Shown: positions 52,570-64,000 of the stretch, in pieces
Layout: the number at the start of each line of letters is the position of its first letter
Position numbering within the stretch: the stretch's first letter is position 1
Assembly: GCF_030035675.1 (NCBI RefSeq)
Contig: NC_084485.1
Span: forward strand, 92,400,838 to 92,464,837
Length of the DNA stretch: 64,000 bases
Direction of reading: 5' to 3'
From: Rhineura floridana
Taxonomy: Eukaryota; Chordata; Lepidosauria; Squamata; Rhineuridae
Made by a program: the position numbers and the translations under genes
Notes under the pieces: generated by a model
Databases searched by the model: none
Seen by the model: the letters and a program-made list of their open reading frames with translations, nothing else
Told to the model about the DNA's origin: nothing

Positions 52570-52985
52570 ACCTGAGAACTCTGTTGGATCATGCCAAAGG
52601 ACCATTTAGTCTAGAATCTTGGCCTCATGAACTAGCCTCCTCTGGAGAACAGGAGGGCAAGTGGGTTGCTTGCTGCCCCATTAACCTCAACATGCACTCA
52701 CTTGCCAGCCTTCTTACTTATAACCAGTCTAGGGAGTGGCCCTGCTTGTCACCTTCCTCCTCCTTAATCTCAGTGTCGCCCTTATAGAACTCAGCAGGGA
52801 ATGGATGGGGATAAAACTAGAATTAGTCAGCTCTGCCTGTCATTGGCTCTGGCTCCACCTACTGTTGGGCTCCCTGCCTCCTGCCCCACTAGGCCCAATG
52901 GGCACCAGCCACCACTGGTGTCCTCACCCCGGTCAACTAGATGCCAGTGGAAAGCCCACAAGCAAAGTGTGAGCACAACACATTA
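52570..52985. repeat. dispersed repeat R1, two pieces around a GC-rich insert
   Basis: Pieces 52570-52690 (GTTGGATCATGCCAAAGGAC) and 52925-52985 (GTCAACTAGATGCCAGTGGA, AAGCCCACAAGCAAAGTG) follow the order of 41470-41640. The copy of the 4320-4780 repeat lies between them. Confidence 0.55.
52715..52925 (-). repeat. GC-rich interspersed repeat, copy 2
   Basis: Reverse complement of 4488-4640: ACTAGAATTAGTCAGCTCTG, CCTGTCATTGGCTCTGGCTC, CACCTACTGTTGGGCTCCC. Confidence 0.7.
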
Positions 52986-52987
52986 GA

Positions 52988-53455
52988 CGAGGGGTGGAGA
53001 ACCTTTTTGGCTCCTACCCTCTGGGCCAGTTTTGACAGGTGGGTGGGGCAACCCACATCTCAATTACATGACAATTGTGACATCACATGATTGACAGGTG
53101 GGTTGCTTCACCCACCTGTCAAAATCCCAACACCAGAGGTTGAAAGGGAGAACGTGGGAAGGGTTGCAAAGCCTGCCTCATGTAGATCCTTGCAACATTT
53201 TGTGATCCTCCCCTTACTTTTCCTTTGACCTCCCCGCTGTTGGAGATGCAAGGGAACACCAACCACCCTCACTAAAGCCCCCACTGCCCCCAGGCCTCGG
53301 CACACCCCCTGCTCTTAGACCTCAGCAACCTCTCTCCCCTTCAACCTGACCAAGCCTCCCATCCCCCCTTCCATTAGACTTGGCCATGAGAACCATTTTG
53401 GCTCCTTGGGCCGGATCCTTATCAGGATCAGCCTCATGAGTCAAATTTGACATGG
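52988..53455 (+). mobile_element. hAT-like repeat, related to 7140-7672
   Basis: Starts GAGGGGTGGAGAACCTTTTT; shares ATCACATGATTGACAGGTGG and GTTGCTTCACCCACCTGTCA with 7140-7672. Ends near CCGGATCCTTATCAGGATC. Confidence 0.5.
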
Positions 53456-53457
53456 CC

Positions 53458-53462
53458 ACTAT

Positions 53463-53493
<31 letters not shown>

Positions 53494-54823
53494 TTATTTC
53501 AATTTATATACCGCCCTTAGCAGAATAGCTCTCAGGGTGGTGAACAAACAAGGTAAAATACAATATATCATCGTAAAAAATCACAAAAACATGTACAAAC
53601 AAACAACAGAAAGCACAACAAAAACGAAATACAACACAAATTAAGAAGGATACATATTAAAAGTAGAAAGATTAAGAAAATTAAAAGATTAAAATGCCTG
53701 GGAGCATAAAAAGGTCTTTACCTGGCGCCGGAAAGATAGAAGTGTAGGCGCCAGGCGTACCTCTTCTGGGAGGCTGTTCCACAACTCAGGGGCCACCACA
53801 GAAAAGGCCCTAGATCTAGTAACCACCCTCCGGGCTTCCCGATGAGTTGGTACCCGGAGGAGGGCCTTAGATTCTGAACGAAGTGAACGGGTAGGTTCAT
53901 AGCGAGAGAGGCGTTCCACAAGGTATTGAGGTCCCACGCCGTGTAAGGCTTTATATGTCAAAACCAGCACCTTGAATCTCACCCAGAAGCAAATAGGAAG
54001 CCAGTGCAGATGCGCCAGAATAGGTGTTATATGCGAAGACCGACTGGTCCTCGTCAATAGTCTGGCAGCCGCGTTCTGCACCAGCTGAAGCTTCCGAACT
54101 GTCTTCAAGGGCAGCCCTACGTAGAGCGCATTACAGTAATCCAATCTTGAAGTTACCAGAGCATGAACAACGGAGGCGAGGTCATCCCTGTCCAGATAGG
54201 GGCGTAGCTGGGCTACCAGACGAAGATGGTAAAATGCATTCCGTGCCACCGAGGCCACTTGGGCCTCGAGAGACAAGGAAGAATCGAAAAGAACCCCCAA
54301 ACTACGTACCTGTTCTTTCAGGGGGAGTGTAACCCCATCCAGAACAGGGTGAACATCCACCATCTGAGCAGGGAGGGCGTTCACCAGCAGTGTCTCGGTC
54401 TTGTCTGGACTGAGTCTCAGTTTATTAGCTCTCATCCAGTCCATTATCGCAGTCAGGCAACGGTTCAGCACATCAACAGACTCACCTGAAGAAGATGAAA
54501 AGGAGAAATAGAGCTGCGTGTCATCAGCATATTGATGGCAACGCACTCCAAAACTCCTGATGACCGCACCCAGCGGCTGCATGTAGATGTTGAAAAGCAT
54601 GGGGGACAAGACCGACCCCTGAGGGACTCCACAATGGAGAGTCCATGATGTCGAGTGATGTTCCCCAAGCACTACCTTCTGGTGACGGTCCGTGAAGTAG
54701 GAGCGGAACCACGGCCAAGCAGTGCCCCCGACACCCAACTCCGTGAGTCTCCCCAGAAGGATACCATGGTCGATGGTATCAAACGCCGCTGAGAGATCAA
54801 TGATGGCATGTGCAAGAACCTGC
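53458..54823 (-). mobile_element. L2-clade LINE, 5'-truncated, intact RT frame
   Basis: Minus strand. The 3' end is the (TTTA)n tract at 53459-53495 plus TATACCGCCCTTAGCAG (as read on +). One frame stays open from the truncation point at about 54823 to the stop at 53689 (about 378 codons). Motifs: DLSAAFDTIDHGILL, GVPQGSVLSPMLFNIYM, CHQYADDTQLYFSF, LRLSPDKTE, SRLDYCNALYVGL, LHWLPI and PELWNSLPEEVR. All are typical of L2-type RT and its C-terminal region. The uninterrupted frame and high CpG suggest a young copy, dead on arrival by truncation. Confidence 0.9.
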
Positions 54824-56637
54824 TAAAGAGGAGTCCTCCTCCATTGTTTTAGCAATGCAAAAATGACAGGGGAAAACAGCTCTTTAAGTAGGAGATTCTG
54901 ATCTACACCTCTCCCTGATTCAGGGAGTGACATGCCTCAGAACCCCCCACTGAAAGGGTTTCCCCCTCATTCTTTTAGCAGGGGATCCCATGCAGGAAAA
55001 ACATCCCTTTAAGCAGGAGATTTGGAGCCTCAGAATCCCTCACTGAAAGAGAGAGTTTTAGACTTTCTCGCACAAGGAAGATGGACACAGAGGAGGGAGA
55101 TGGAGGTGGGTGGGTGGCTCAGGTGAGCAGCAGAGGAACACTAAGGAAAGGCAGCTCCACAGCAACTATCCTGTTCTCTCCCTGCTTCCCTTCCTCTCTC
55201 CCATTTTGTCAGTGAGGTGGGCAGCAGTGGTGGCAGCAGAGCAGTATAGTTGCTGAGGAGCTGCCCTGTCCTGTCATGACTGTTCCTCTGCAGCTTGCCT
55301 GGGCTGCCTCCATCTCCCTCTTCTTCTGCTCTCCAGTGCTACTGCAATATCTCAACAGCATTTAAAAAGATGTTGTCACTCCATAGTTAGCAGTGGATGG
55401 CACTGTGAACTACGGCGTGATGACATCCTTCAGAAAATATATTATAGGATATATCATCTAATAAAAAGATTGCTTATATTGAACAACAAAGCAGTAAATC
55501 CACTTGCCAAAGAAGACAAGACTACTGCATATAATGTATATTTCTGACAAGAATTGAGAGCAAAACATCTAGAAAAGGAGATGTGCTGAATTAAAATAAA
55601 TTCCACTGTCACATATTGACATTTGGCTTCAAGTATCTGTTGAACCATGATGGAAAAAGACCTAAAGTTGCATACGTGCCAGCCTTCATAAAGACAGACT
55701 CCTATTGCAAGCCTGCTGCTTTGTCAATGACAGCTGGCAATACATTCAATGACAATGGACATAATACCTGTCTGTTCCATTCAGCTAAAGAGGGTGTTGA
55801 TACTTGGCAGATGTACACACCTGAATGTTGTTAGTTTGAAACCATTTTCTTGTGCTTACAAATGCACCCATCATTCTTGCAAATTAATTCAGGGTTTATT
55901 TTCTCCCATTATTCCTGAATGGGACAATAAAACTGGCCAACCAATTCACAAAGTTGAGCGATTGCACTTAGATTTAAGTCAGCGTAGCTGCTTTATAAAG
56001 TCCGCTTATTTTAATCTACATAGCTCTCTACTTAAATAACTGTTGGTCTCTTCCTGAATGGTGTTGGCCTCGAGTGCCATAACCTTGGGGAAGGGAAAGG
56101 AAAGAAGCTGATTACAAAACCCATTCATCTCATGCCTCTCTATCGCTATCTCTTCCTTCTCCATCAGAAGCCATCTGGATATTGCTTTGAAATAGATGGA
56201 TTATTATGGATAAAGTTGTCAAAGTGTGATTAGAAAGGCATTAATGGATAAAGTTGCCTAGTGTGATTAGAAAGGTATTAATTTTGTCAAGAAGTAATGG
56301 TCAAATATTAATCATCATCAATCGCTAGAAGACACATGTTTGTTTTCATTCATTCACCTCTCGGTCATGTTTTCATTTCGTAATTGCTTGCTATAGAAAA
56401 GCCCTTCTTAAGCAAGAGGTTACTAGTGAGGTCCCCCTTTGTCAACAACATTAGTGATGATTAAATGTAGTGTGGTTATTGTTTGGCAGAAGCACCAACG
56501 TTCCTGTTTGCTACTGCCTATGGATTTTATCAGTTACACTTCTTTTTACTTTTTGTGTTGAGGTCCTTTTTTAATGTCTCAGCGGAGGGGACAGAAGGTT
56601 GTATTTCACCTCTGTATCATATCCAATTCATATAAAA
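54824..56637. other. unidentified sequence; no SLC1A7 exon
   Basis: 54880-55340 contains repeated phrases (AGGAGATTCTGATC / AGGAGATTTGGAGCC, CTGAAAG) and may be an old repeat. No gene. Confidence 0.4.
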
Positions 56638-56755
56638 CAGGAACAGGGGACCTGTGCCCCCCAGATGTCGCACTCCTTCCATCGGCCAGCATGGCCAAGA
56701 GCTCATGGAAGTTGTAGTTCGGCAACATCTGAAGGGCTGCAGGTTCCCCATCTCT
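56638..56755. mobile_element. hAT-type MITE
   Basis: CAGGAACAGGGGACCTGTG and GCAGGTTCCCCATCTCTG are inverted; the interior is GGCCAGCATGGCCAAGAGC and GAAGTTGTAGTTCGGCAAC. No clear target duplication. Confidence 0.6.
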
Positions 56756-56908
56756 GACATACAGAAACAGTTTGTAGAAAATGCATTTATTTTTCTGAAG
56801 GCACATGATTGTCAGGCCAAGTCAAACATAAAACAACCTGCAAAGCATTTTACATGTAGTATAAATCTGCAACATAGGCATGTGGCAAACATGTTTCTGA
56901 GCATTTGT

Positions 56909-57363
56909 TAGGGGTGGAAAGATCTGTCAGTTTCAGCTCTCTCAGTTTCTCATTTTTCTAATATTAAATTGAATTCTCCACATTTCTGCAGCAATTTTTG
57001 ATTTTTTTTTAAAAACCTCATGGAAATTCTCCAGCATTTTAGTGCAATTTTCTCCCAATTAACACATTTTGCAGGCAGTTTTGACTAATGTACACATTTT
57101 TGAAAGCAATTTCTCATCATATTGTGCATTTTGTATGTTATTTTTATTCATATATTCTTTTTTATGCACACTTTCCCCTATGCATTTTTTCAAACATTGT
57201 TTGATTGGTGAACCGCATTTCAAAATCTGAATAAATGCAAATTTTGAATAAATGCAAATTTTGAAGGATGGCTGCATTTCAGTTCTCATATTGTTTCAAC
57301 AAGTGCAGATTTGATATATTTGGCTTGAAATGCGAACGGAACTGAATGTCTTGCCTATCCCTA
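56909..57363. mobile_element. hAT-like family B element, uninterrupted copy
   Basis: 455 bp. Ends TTAGGGGTGGAAAGATC (from 56908) and GCCTATCCCTA; perfect 8-bp target duplication GCATTTGT at 56901-56908 and 57364-57371. It is the uninterrupted counterpart, in opposite orientation, of 30621-32155. Confidence 0.88.
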
Positions 57364-57371
57364 GCATTTGT

Positions 57372-58861
57372 GTTATACAAGTACATGTGTTGTTATCTCT
57401 GAACACAGTAAGAGATTTTTAAAAATGGTTATGCTCATATGGTTAGAGGAAGCAACCCAGCCTTATGCAGAAGATTAATGCAACCCCCTCCCCCAACATT
57501 TACCTGTAATTATCAAATCTACGGATATGGAAAGCCCATCAGAGTTAGGCTGGGAGAGAACAAGTGTATATCAGTCTGCAAAATACAACAGGAAAATGCT
57601 TCGGGTGGTGGAGTGTTTTCCGAATTAAATACACATCTTTAAAATATTATCACAATCAACAGCATTACGGAAACTCTTGTAAAAGAAGATTACTTTGTAC
57701 TTAACTATCTAGAATTTGGATCAGGAAACAGAAGGCCAAATGTGGTCCTTCTCTTGTTAACGTCACTAGGATTTCCAGCATTAAGTACTGCATATATATT
57801 TGGGGGATAAACATTTTATCAAAATTGGAACTTCACTCCCTCCTTATCACCACCCTCCTCCCAAAAAACAGAGCCAAGAGAAAAACTTTAGCTTTCGAAA
57901 TCCTGGCTCTAAAAGGTGGAAGAAGAAAACCCTGAAAAATGGGGAAAGGATAATAATATTATGACCCTTTAGATTAAAAAAAGATCTATACAAGATTGAC
58001 TCTGTAAATGCAGACAACATTTAGCAGGCTGCAGCTGTGTTTCAGGCACAGTGTGCAGTGCTGAGCTTTTATCAAAACATTGCTGTGGTAGGGATGCCTG
58101 CCAGGCCATTGTGTGCAACTCCTTTGAAAAACTGCTCGCAATTTGCTATAGATGGCAGCGATTAAAACTAGAATCCTATACCACTCATCTCTTAGAATGA
58201 ATATACCGGTGTGATGTAAGAGCAGTGCAAGTTACCTTGTCTAACTGCATCTTATTGGATCTGGCAGTATGATTCTGTGTGTGGGCTAGAAGAGGTCAGA
58301 GCTCCTGCACCTTTGTGTGGCGGAGGGAATTTCAGCAGTTTAGCTTATCATGCAAGGTGCACCCTCTTCTGGGCAACTATAAAAAGTGCAGAAGCTGTCT
58401 CCTCTTTTACTTCTGGCCTCCCTAAGTGCAAAGGCATGTTAAAAGTGACTGCCAGTGAGGCTAAGCATCCAGCGTCTCTGTGGCTGTGTCCCCCAGTTGC
58501 AGCACTATACCTTTGCATGCAGAAGTGAAAGGCAGCCATCTACTTAGGAGAAAATTAAGGTGAAACTGCAGATACCATTTGGGTGACAGATGTAAGCTAC
58601 ATAGTCTCATCTTTTATTCTGTTCCTTGGTCAACCCAAAGTTGTGAAGTGGCTTATATATCGATAAACGTCAGCCAACAGGACACAGTCATGAGTACTGA
58701 CAACTTATTACTAAAATGTAACTGTCACCTGTGTTTTCCAGTGGCATGTTATTGGCACTCAACAATATGTACAACTGGCACATGCAGATGTGTGTGCCAA
58801 TATATGGCATGAGCTAATCTGTATAGACAATAAAACATAAAGTTTATTTGGTAAATGCATG
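57372..58861. other. unidentified sequence
   Basis: No gene or element recognised. Confidence 0.4.
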
Positions 58862-59290
58862 TAAGGATCCATTCTCACTCTACGCAGAATCCCCTGTACT
58901 GAGTGGACATTAACAGGGCCTTCTCAGTGGTGGCTCCCCATTTGTGGAATACCCTTCCCAATGATGTGTGTCTCTCCATCACTAGGAGATAGAGGAACTG
59001 GAAAACATTCCTGTTTATCCAGGCATTTGATGGCTAAAAAGGACTATTCCTGACAACCTGAAGATCACTGATGTTTTTAAGCTGTGTTTTAGAATATTTT
59101 TGACTGTTCTACTATTTTTTAACTGTGTTTTAGAATTTTTAAAATCGTAATTGTGGTTTTTTTAAATGTTTTAAACTGTTTTAAATGTTTTAGCAAGTTT
59201 TTTCTTCTTTTTGTTAGATTATTTTATGTTTGCCTCCCTCAGCTCCTTCTGAAGGGCGGAATATAAATTCAATAAATAAACAAACAAATA
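58862..59290 (+). mobile_element. L2-type LINE 3' end
   Basis: AGGGCCTTCTCAGTGGTGGC and CCCATTTGTGGAATACCCTT correspond to the C-terminal coding end (trp-asn-leu-pro region). They are followed by a long T-rich 3' UTR and the tail CTGAAGGGCGGAATATAAAT, TCAATAAATAAAC. Confidence 0.7.
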
Positions 59291-60671
59291 ATATATTGAT
59301 GCAACCAAAATGTATGAACATTAGCTAGCTGTCTCCTAGTTCTGTACAATAATATCAAAGCTTACTAAGTTTTTATTATTATTATTATCAGGTTTGATTG
59401 TACTCCAGCACAATCTTTTCAAATACACCAAATTATTCTGAGGCAAATGCATTAAAGCAGCAGGAACAGATGGGCCACCAGGTCTGAAAAATAAACTGAC
59501 CTCAGGGGCAAAAATAATCAGCAGCTAGATGAAGCTGGGGCCTAAGATACTGAAAGAAACTAATTTAAAAATGGTGTGGTAGCAGGGAAACGTTTCTAAC
59601 AGGATTTGCCAAGTCTTGTCTGAGCAGCTTCATCACCAATGGAAGAGAAAGAGAACAAATGGCAGACTTGGAGACAACCCATCAAAGACTGTTCACCACA
59701 AAACATTTCTTCATATATTCTGCTTTCTCTTGGACAAGAACATGCTTATTGCAGCTTTGGTTACCACCTAAACATGTTGTCAGACAGCACAAACAAATGT
59801 GGCAGAATGCTAATCATCAGATCATCATATATGCTAACAGCAATCTCAGTTGTGATCAGAAGCACTTTGCACTGCAACATTTTGTAGCACATTCTACCTG
59901 TGTGCTATAACGTCTTGTTTCTTTCTTAATGAGGTAGATCTTTTGTTGTCTAAGAGATACCAAGGCAAAAGGCAGCCTGATTAAAATGTTGATGAATAAG
60001 GGTTTAATAGTTTTTCATATTCTAGTTGAAAGAAAACACACCCTTTCACTATAATTAACTTTAATCTATTATTATCCAGCATCTGATTTCTCATTAAGTG
60101 AGATTGCTGGGTGTGTACTGTGCAGAATAGCTATCTAATCCATGAGTGTACTTTCCCATCTAGAGTGAACATCTGAGGAACTCCATTGGAAACTGCAGCG
60201 CAGCATTGGGAAAAATGGGGTCCTGATCTGGAGAACTTGTCAGTCAAACCAATGGTAATGGCATAGGTCAGGGGTTGCTAACCCATGGCACCCATGAAGG
60301 CCTTCAGTGGTGCCCCCAGCAAGTAGCCCAGACTCTGAGCTTTCTTTTTTTTCTTTCTTTCTTTTAAAGGAAGTGTCTAGCCCTCCTAGAAAGAAAGTTA
60401 GGGGTCAAAATTTGCAGGTGCACTTCTAAGCGATTTCTTTGAAATGAGCCCACCTGTCAATGTGTTTAGCTGAGTGAAGTCAGAACTATGATTGATAAGT
60501 GAGTTTTTTTGGAAACCAGGCAATAGGAATCCCTGGAGTCCAAAAGTGTTTGTCCCTAGAAGTTATTTCTAGTCCCTAGAACTTGTTTTCTGCAAATACT
60601 TCCAAACAATAAGTGCAGAATAAGAATCTCCCTCTCCTAAAAAAGCAAATGTGAAAACTTTGCAAAGAGGC
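59291..60671. other. unidentified sequence with one hAT-like trace
   Basis: 60256-60420 begins CAGGGGTTGCTAACCCATGG, a hAT-like start, and includes a (TTTC)n run. No gene. Confidence 0.4.
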
Positions 60672-61004
60672 TGTTGGCTATTAAACCGAGAAAGCAGAGG
60701 TTAAATTTCCACAAGTGAGCTACGTGACTTAGAAGCGAAAGTTGGCAGAGCTCGAGCCATCTTCAAGGACACGTTGCTAAGCAACCTAGGCTCGGGCAGC
60801 TGGCCTTATCTATATAGAGGGCCAGCAGACACTTGTGAGTGTGGGGGTCGAGGAGTTTGTACAGAGAGAGCTGTGATATATTGTCAGTAAAGTGACTCTT
60901 AAAACTTATTGCTTGTCCGGCTCATTGCTTCAACTGGCATCTAGCCTGTCACTATACTGTTCTGCATCCTGGGCATCTGCTTGCGCCAGATACAACATCC
61001 AACA
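60672..61004 (+). repeat. 5' LTR of the copia-type element
   Basis: 333 bp with short inverted ends TGTTGG and CCAACA. A TATA-like motif (CTATATAG, about 60810) and GTAAAGTGACTC downstream fit a U3-R-U5 layout. Confidence 0.8.
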
Positions 61005-61006
61005 AG

Positions 61007-61029
61007 TGGTAGCAGAGGATGGTTTCGAT
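61007..61029 (+). promoter_or_regulatory. primer-binding site (initiator Met tRNA)
   Basis: Begins TGGTAGCAGAGGATGG two bases after the LTR. Over 23 bases it is the exact complement of the 3' end of vertebrate initiator methionine tRNA (which ends CCATCCTCTGCTACCA). Confidence 0.88.
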
Positions 61030-64000
61030 GCGCAGACGGATGTCCGAAGAAAAGCCAAAAGAGGAGTAAAGAGGACAAGCGTGTGAAGAGACGGAGAAAC
61101 CGAAAGCTGAGCTGAAAGCTGTGAGAGAGCCGTGGGAATAACTGACTGAAGGACAGAGGTGAGAAGCTCTAATTACAAAGGTGGTGAACTGTGAAAAGTG
61201 AAAGTATGTCTGTTACATTATCGGCTGGGATTCCCTTGGAAAGGCTGACAGGGAAAAATTATGGCACTTGGAAACAGAGAATGCAGGCTTTTCTAGTGAA
61301 AGAAGACCTGTGGAAAGCTATCGCAGAAGTCCCACCCGCCGGGGTGCCTATTCCAGCAGATTGGAGAAGGCTGGATGAGAGGGCAAAGGCGTTAATTGTT
61401 CTTGCTATTGATGATTCTCAATTACTGCACGTGCGTGATGCAGCAACGGCAAAGGAAACCTGGGAAACTTTAAGAAATAATCATGTGAAAAAGACTGCCA
61501 GTTCTAAAATATATCTTGCCAGAAGATTGTATCAGATGCGCTTATCTGGAGATACAACCATGTCAGAGCATTTGTTGGAAATAAACAGACTGTTTACTGA
61601 GTTGTCAGAACGTGAAATTGAACATTCTCAAACGCAAAAAGTGTATATCACATTATCTTCACTAGATTCAAGTTATGATAGTCTGGTGAGCTCTTTGGAA
61701 GCGATGGACGATTCCAATCTCAATATGGATTATATAGAAGGCAAACTTTTACAAGAATTTCATAGAAGGCAAGAAATGACAAAGCAGGAAAAGACTGAGT
61801 CTAAATACAACGTGGAAAAGCAGAATAACAAAGCTGCACAAGAGAGACAGTATGGACAAAAGGCATGTTATTTTTGTGGTTCCAAGCAACATCTTCAAAG
61901 GAATTGTGAAGCAAGAAGAAGAGAAAGAGGAAGAAAACCATGTGTACAGGTGATCTATGCTAGTAAGAATAAGCAATGTATTAACAATGAGCAAGGAAAT
62001 AACTGTAAAGATTTATGGGCAATTGACAGTGGGGCAACAAATAGTATAATCAAAGATAAATCTATGTTTCATACATTTTGTGACGTAGAGGATCATGTAA
62101 TAATGGCTGATGGATCTAAGAAACTGATCAAAAGTAGGGGTACAGTGAAATTAGCAGGTTTCAATACCATTATGACAGATGTGCTGTTTGTTCCTGATAT
62201 CGAATGTAACATTATGGCTGTGTCGAAACTCAATGAAATGGGGTTCACAGTAATGTTCAAAAGGGGTTCAGTGCATGTAATGAGAGGAGGAAAAATATTC
62301 ATGAAAGGGATAGTAAAGAAGTCACTGTTCTATATGCAGCTGAGAGTCCTCAGTAAAGACACAGACAGGACACATAGAGGTTCAATAGGGATTAACCTGA
62401 CGCAGTCAGTGAAAGCACAGACGCCAGTGATTGATGCTGATGTCGTGGCTTATAAAACAGAGCAGGAAAAAGAACCCTCAAGCCTCGGGGATGTAAAACA
62501 ATTACCCATAGCCGAACAGAATGAATGGCATGCAGTGATGAAAGAAGAGCTGGAAGCAATGCGAAAAAATGGCACATGGACGCTAGTACCTCTGCCCCCA
62601 GGGAAGAAAGCTATAGGGTGTAAGTGGATATTTAAACGTAAGCGGTCGAGTACAGGACAGATACAAAGGTATAGGGCATGCCTAGTAGCTAAGGGCTTTA
62701 CACAGCAATTCGGGACGGACTACGATGCAGTTTTCGCTCCCGTGGTGAAACATGAGTCAATCAGGGTTTTGCTAAAAATAGCTGCCATAGAAAACATGCA
62801 TGTAAGCCACTATGACATTGGCACGGCATTTTTACATGGGGAGTTGAAAGAAGAAATCTATATGGAACAGCCTCCCGGATGTGAAACACAGCCAGGTCTA
62901 GTTTGCAAGTTACAGAAATCCCTGTATGGTCTGCGCCAGAGTGCGCGCTGTTGGAACGAAAAACTAGATGATGTTCTGCAGTCAATGAATTTCAAGCATT
63001 GTGTAGCAGACCCCTGTGTGTATGTGAAAGAAAAAAAGGGGGGGCTCACATACTGCCTAGTTTATGTGGATGACATCCTGTACTTTTCCCATGAGGAGAA
63101 AGACGAAAGAGAGTTCCATAATAGTCTGAAACAACATGTGGTAACGAAAAGTTTGGGACCTGTAAGTCATTATTTAGGTACAGAGGTCATACGGGGTTCA
63201 GACGGGAGTTTCGTGTTAAAACAGGAAGGAAAGATAAAACAAATACTAGCAGATTGTGGGATGTCTGAATGTAAGGCAGTAGGGACTCCCATGACAACAT
63301 CATTTCAACAAGAAAACACAGAGACAGCTTGTGAAAACACTGCTAGGTACAGACACATCATAGGACAGTTGCAATAACTTGTTAAGGTAACAAGACCTGA
63401 CATTTGTAATGCTGTTAGCATCTTAAGTCGAAAAGTAGAACAGCCTACTGAGACAGATTGGCAAGGAATAAAACGAGTCCTGAGGTATTTGCAAGGTACT
63501 AGCAGTAAAGGTCTAGTGTTGTCCAGCAGTAAACATGGGAGTATGTGCTGCTATGTAGATGCGGATCATGCTGGCGATCCCAGTAGCCGCAAGTCTACTA
63601 CTGGTGTTGTCATTCTATTATATGATTCAGTGATTGATTGGTGCAGCAAGAGGCAAACTATAGTGGCAACATCAAGTTCAGAAGCTGAATATATAGCGTT
63701 GTCTCTGGTTTGTAACGAACTTACCTGGTTCAACCATCTACTGTTTGAAATTGGAAAAGGCATAGACAAACCAATCAAAATATATGAGGACAATCAGACC
63801 TGCATTAAGCTAGCTCAGTCAGAAGCACACACCAAGAGAACCAAGCATATCAGCATCAAATATCACCATGTCAGAGAAATGATTAAACAAGGGTTTGTGG
63901 AATTAACTTATTGTAACACTGCTGATATGCTGGCTGACGTTATGACAAAACCACTAAGTGAAGACAAGTTCTCAAAACTGATAAATCAAGTAGGTATGAC

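Larger units (their letters stand above)
60672..64000 (+). mobile_element. Ty1/copia LTR retrotransposon fossil, 5' part (continues beyond window)
   Basis: The 5' LTR is followed by a primer-binding site and a gag-pol type region. Parts recognised: gag with a zinc knuckle of the C-x2-C-x4-H-x4-C form, an aspartic protease motif (DSGAT), Copia-type reverse transcriptase (YGLRQSARCWN, YVDD) and RNase H (SSSEAEY, EDNQ). The element is not whole, with probably two or so breaks. The frames are otherwise well preserved, so it looks fairly young. The 3' LTR is outside the window, so LTR divergence cannot be used for age. Confidence 0.9.

Overview
This window is vertebrate nuclear DNA, most likely from a squamate reptile and more likely a lizard than a snake. 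It contains BovB (RTE) LINEs, L2-type LINE tails, tRNA-derived squamate-type SINEs, a 5S-rRNA-derived SINE, many hAT-like miniature elements, a (GATA)n tract, and one spliced vertebrate gene. I found no prokaryotic genes, CRISPR array or tRNA/rRNA gene.

The only host gene recognised is SLC1A7 (EAAT5, the retinal glutamate transporter and glutamate-gated chloride channel), on the minus strand from 42368 down to the stop codon at 1451. Nine coding exons are placed to the base by GT/AG sites and matching phases. Together they encode about 492 residues. The first roughly 70 residues (start codon, TM1, first part of TM2) were not found in the 21.6 kb upstream, so the 5' exon(s) and promoter probably lie beyond 64000. 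The HP1 serine motif, NMDGT, the HP2 region, the TM8 D-R-T-N residues and the C-terminal ETNV are all present, so the gene looks functional.

The rest is intron or flank filled with transposons. 1-1450: 3' flank with a 426-bp hAT-like element. 3-16 kb: SINE, L2 tails, a GC-rich candidate solo LTR, MITEs and a BovB 3' half. 16-22 kb: exons, a long GATA microsatellite and L2 tails. 22-40 kb (an 18-kb intron): BovB 5' half, an inverted BovB 3' half, nested hAT elements, a (CA)33 tract and a 2.0-kb L1-like element carrying only ORF1 with perfect 15-bp target-site duplications. 40-42.4 kb: three exons and a 5S-derived SINE. 42384-48658: a 6.3-kb LINE whose 13-bp target-site duplication is the polypyrimidine tract of an SLC1A7 splice acceptor. 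50-54.8 kb: MITE cluster and a young L2 fragment. 56.9 kb: another hAT copy. 60672-64000: the 5' part of a Ty1/copia-type LTR retrotransposon running off the window.

The observations most worth checking are the LINE inserted into the 3' splice site, the inverted BovB copies flanking three exons, the ORF1-only L1 element, and a hAT family spanning 116 bp to 1.1 kb with diagnostic 8-bp duplications. All family assignments rest on reading the sequence; no database search was run.
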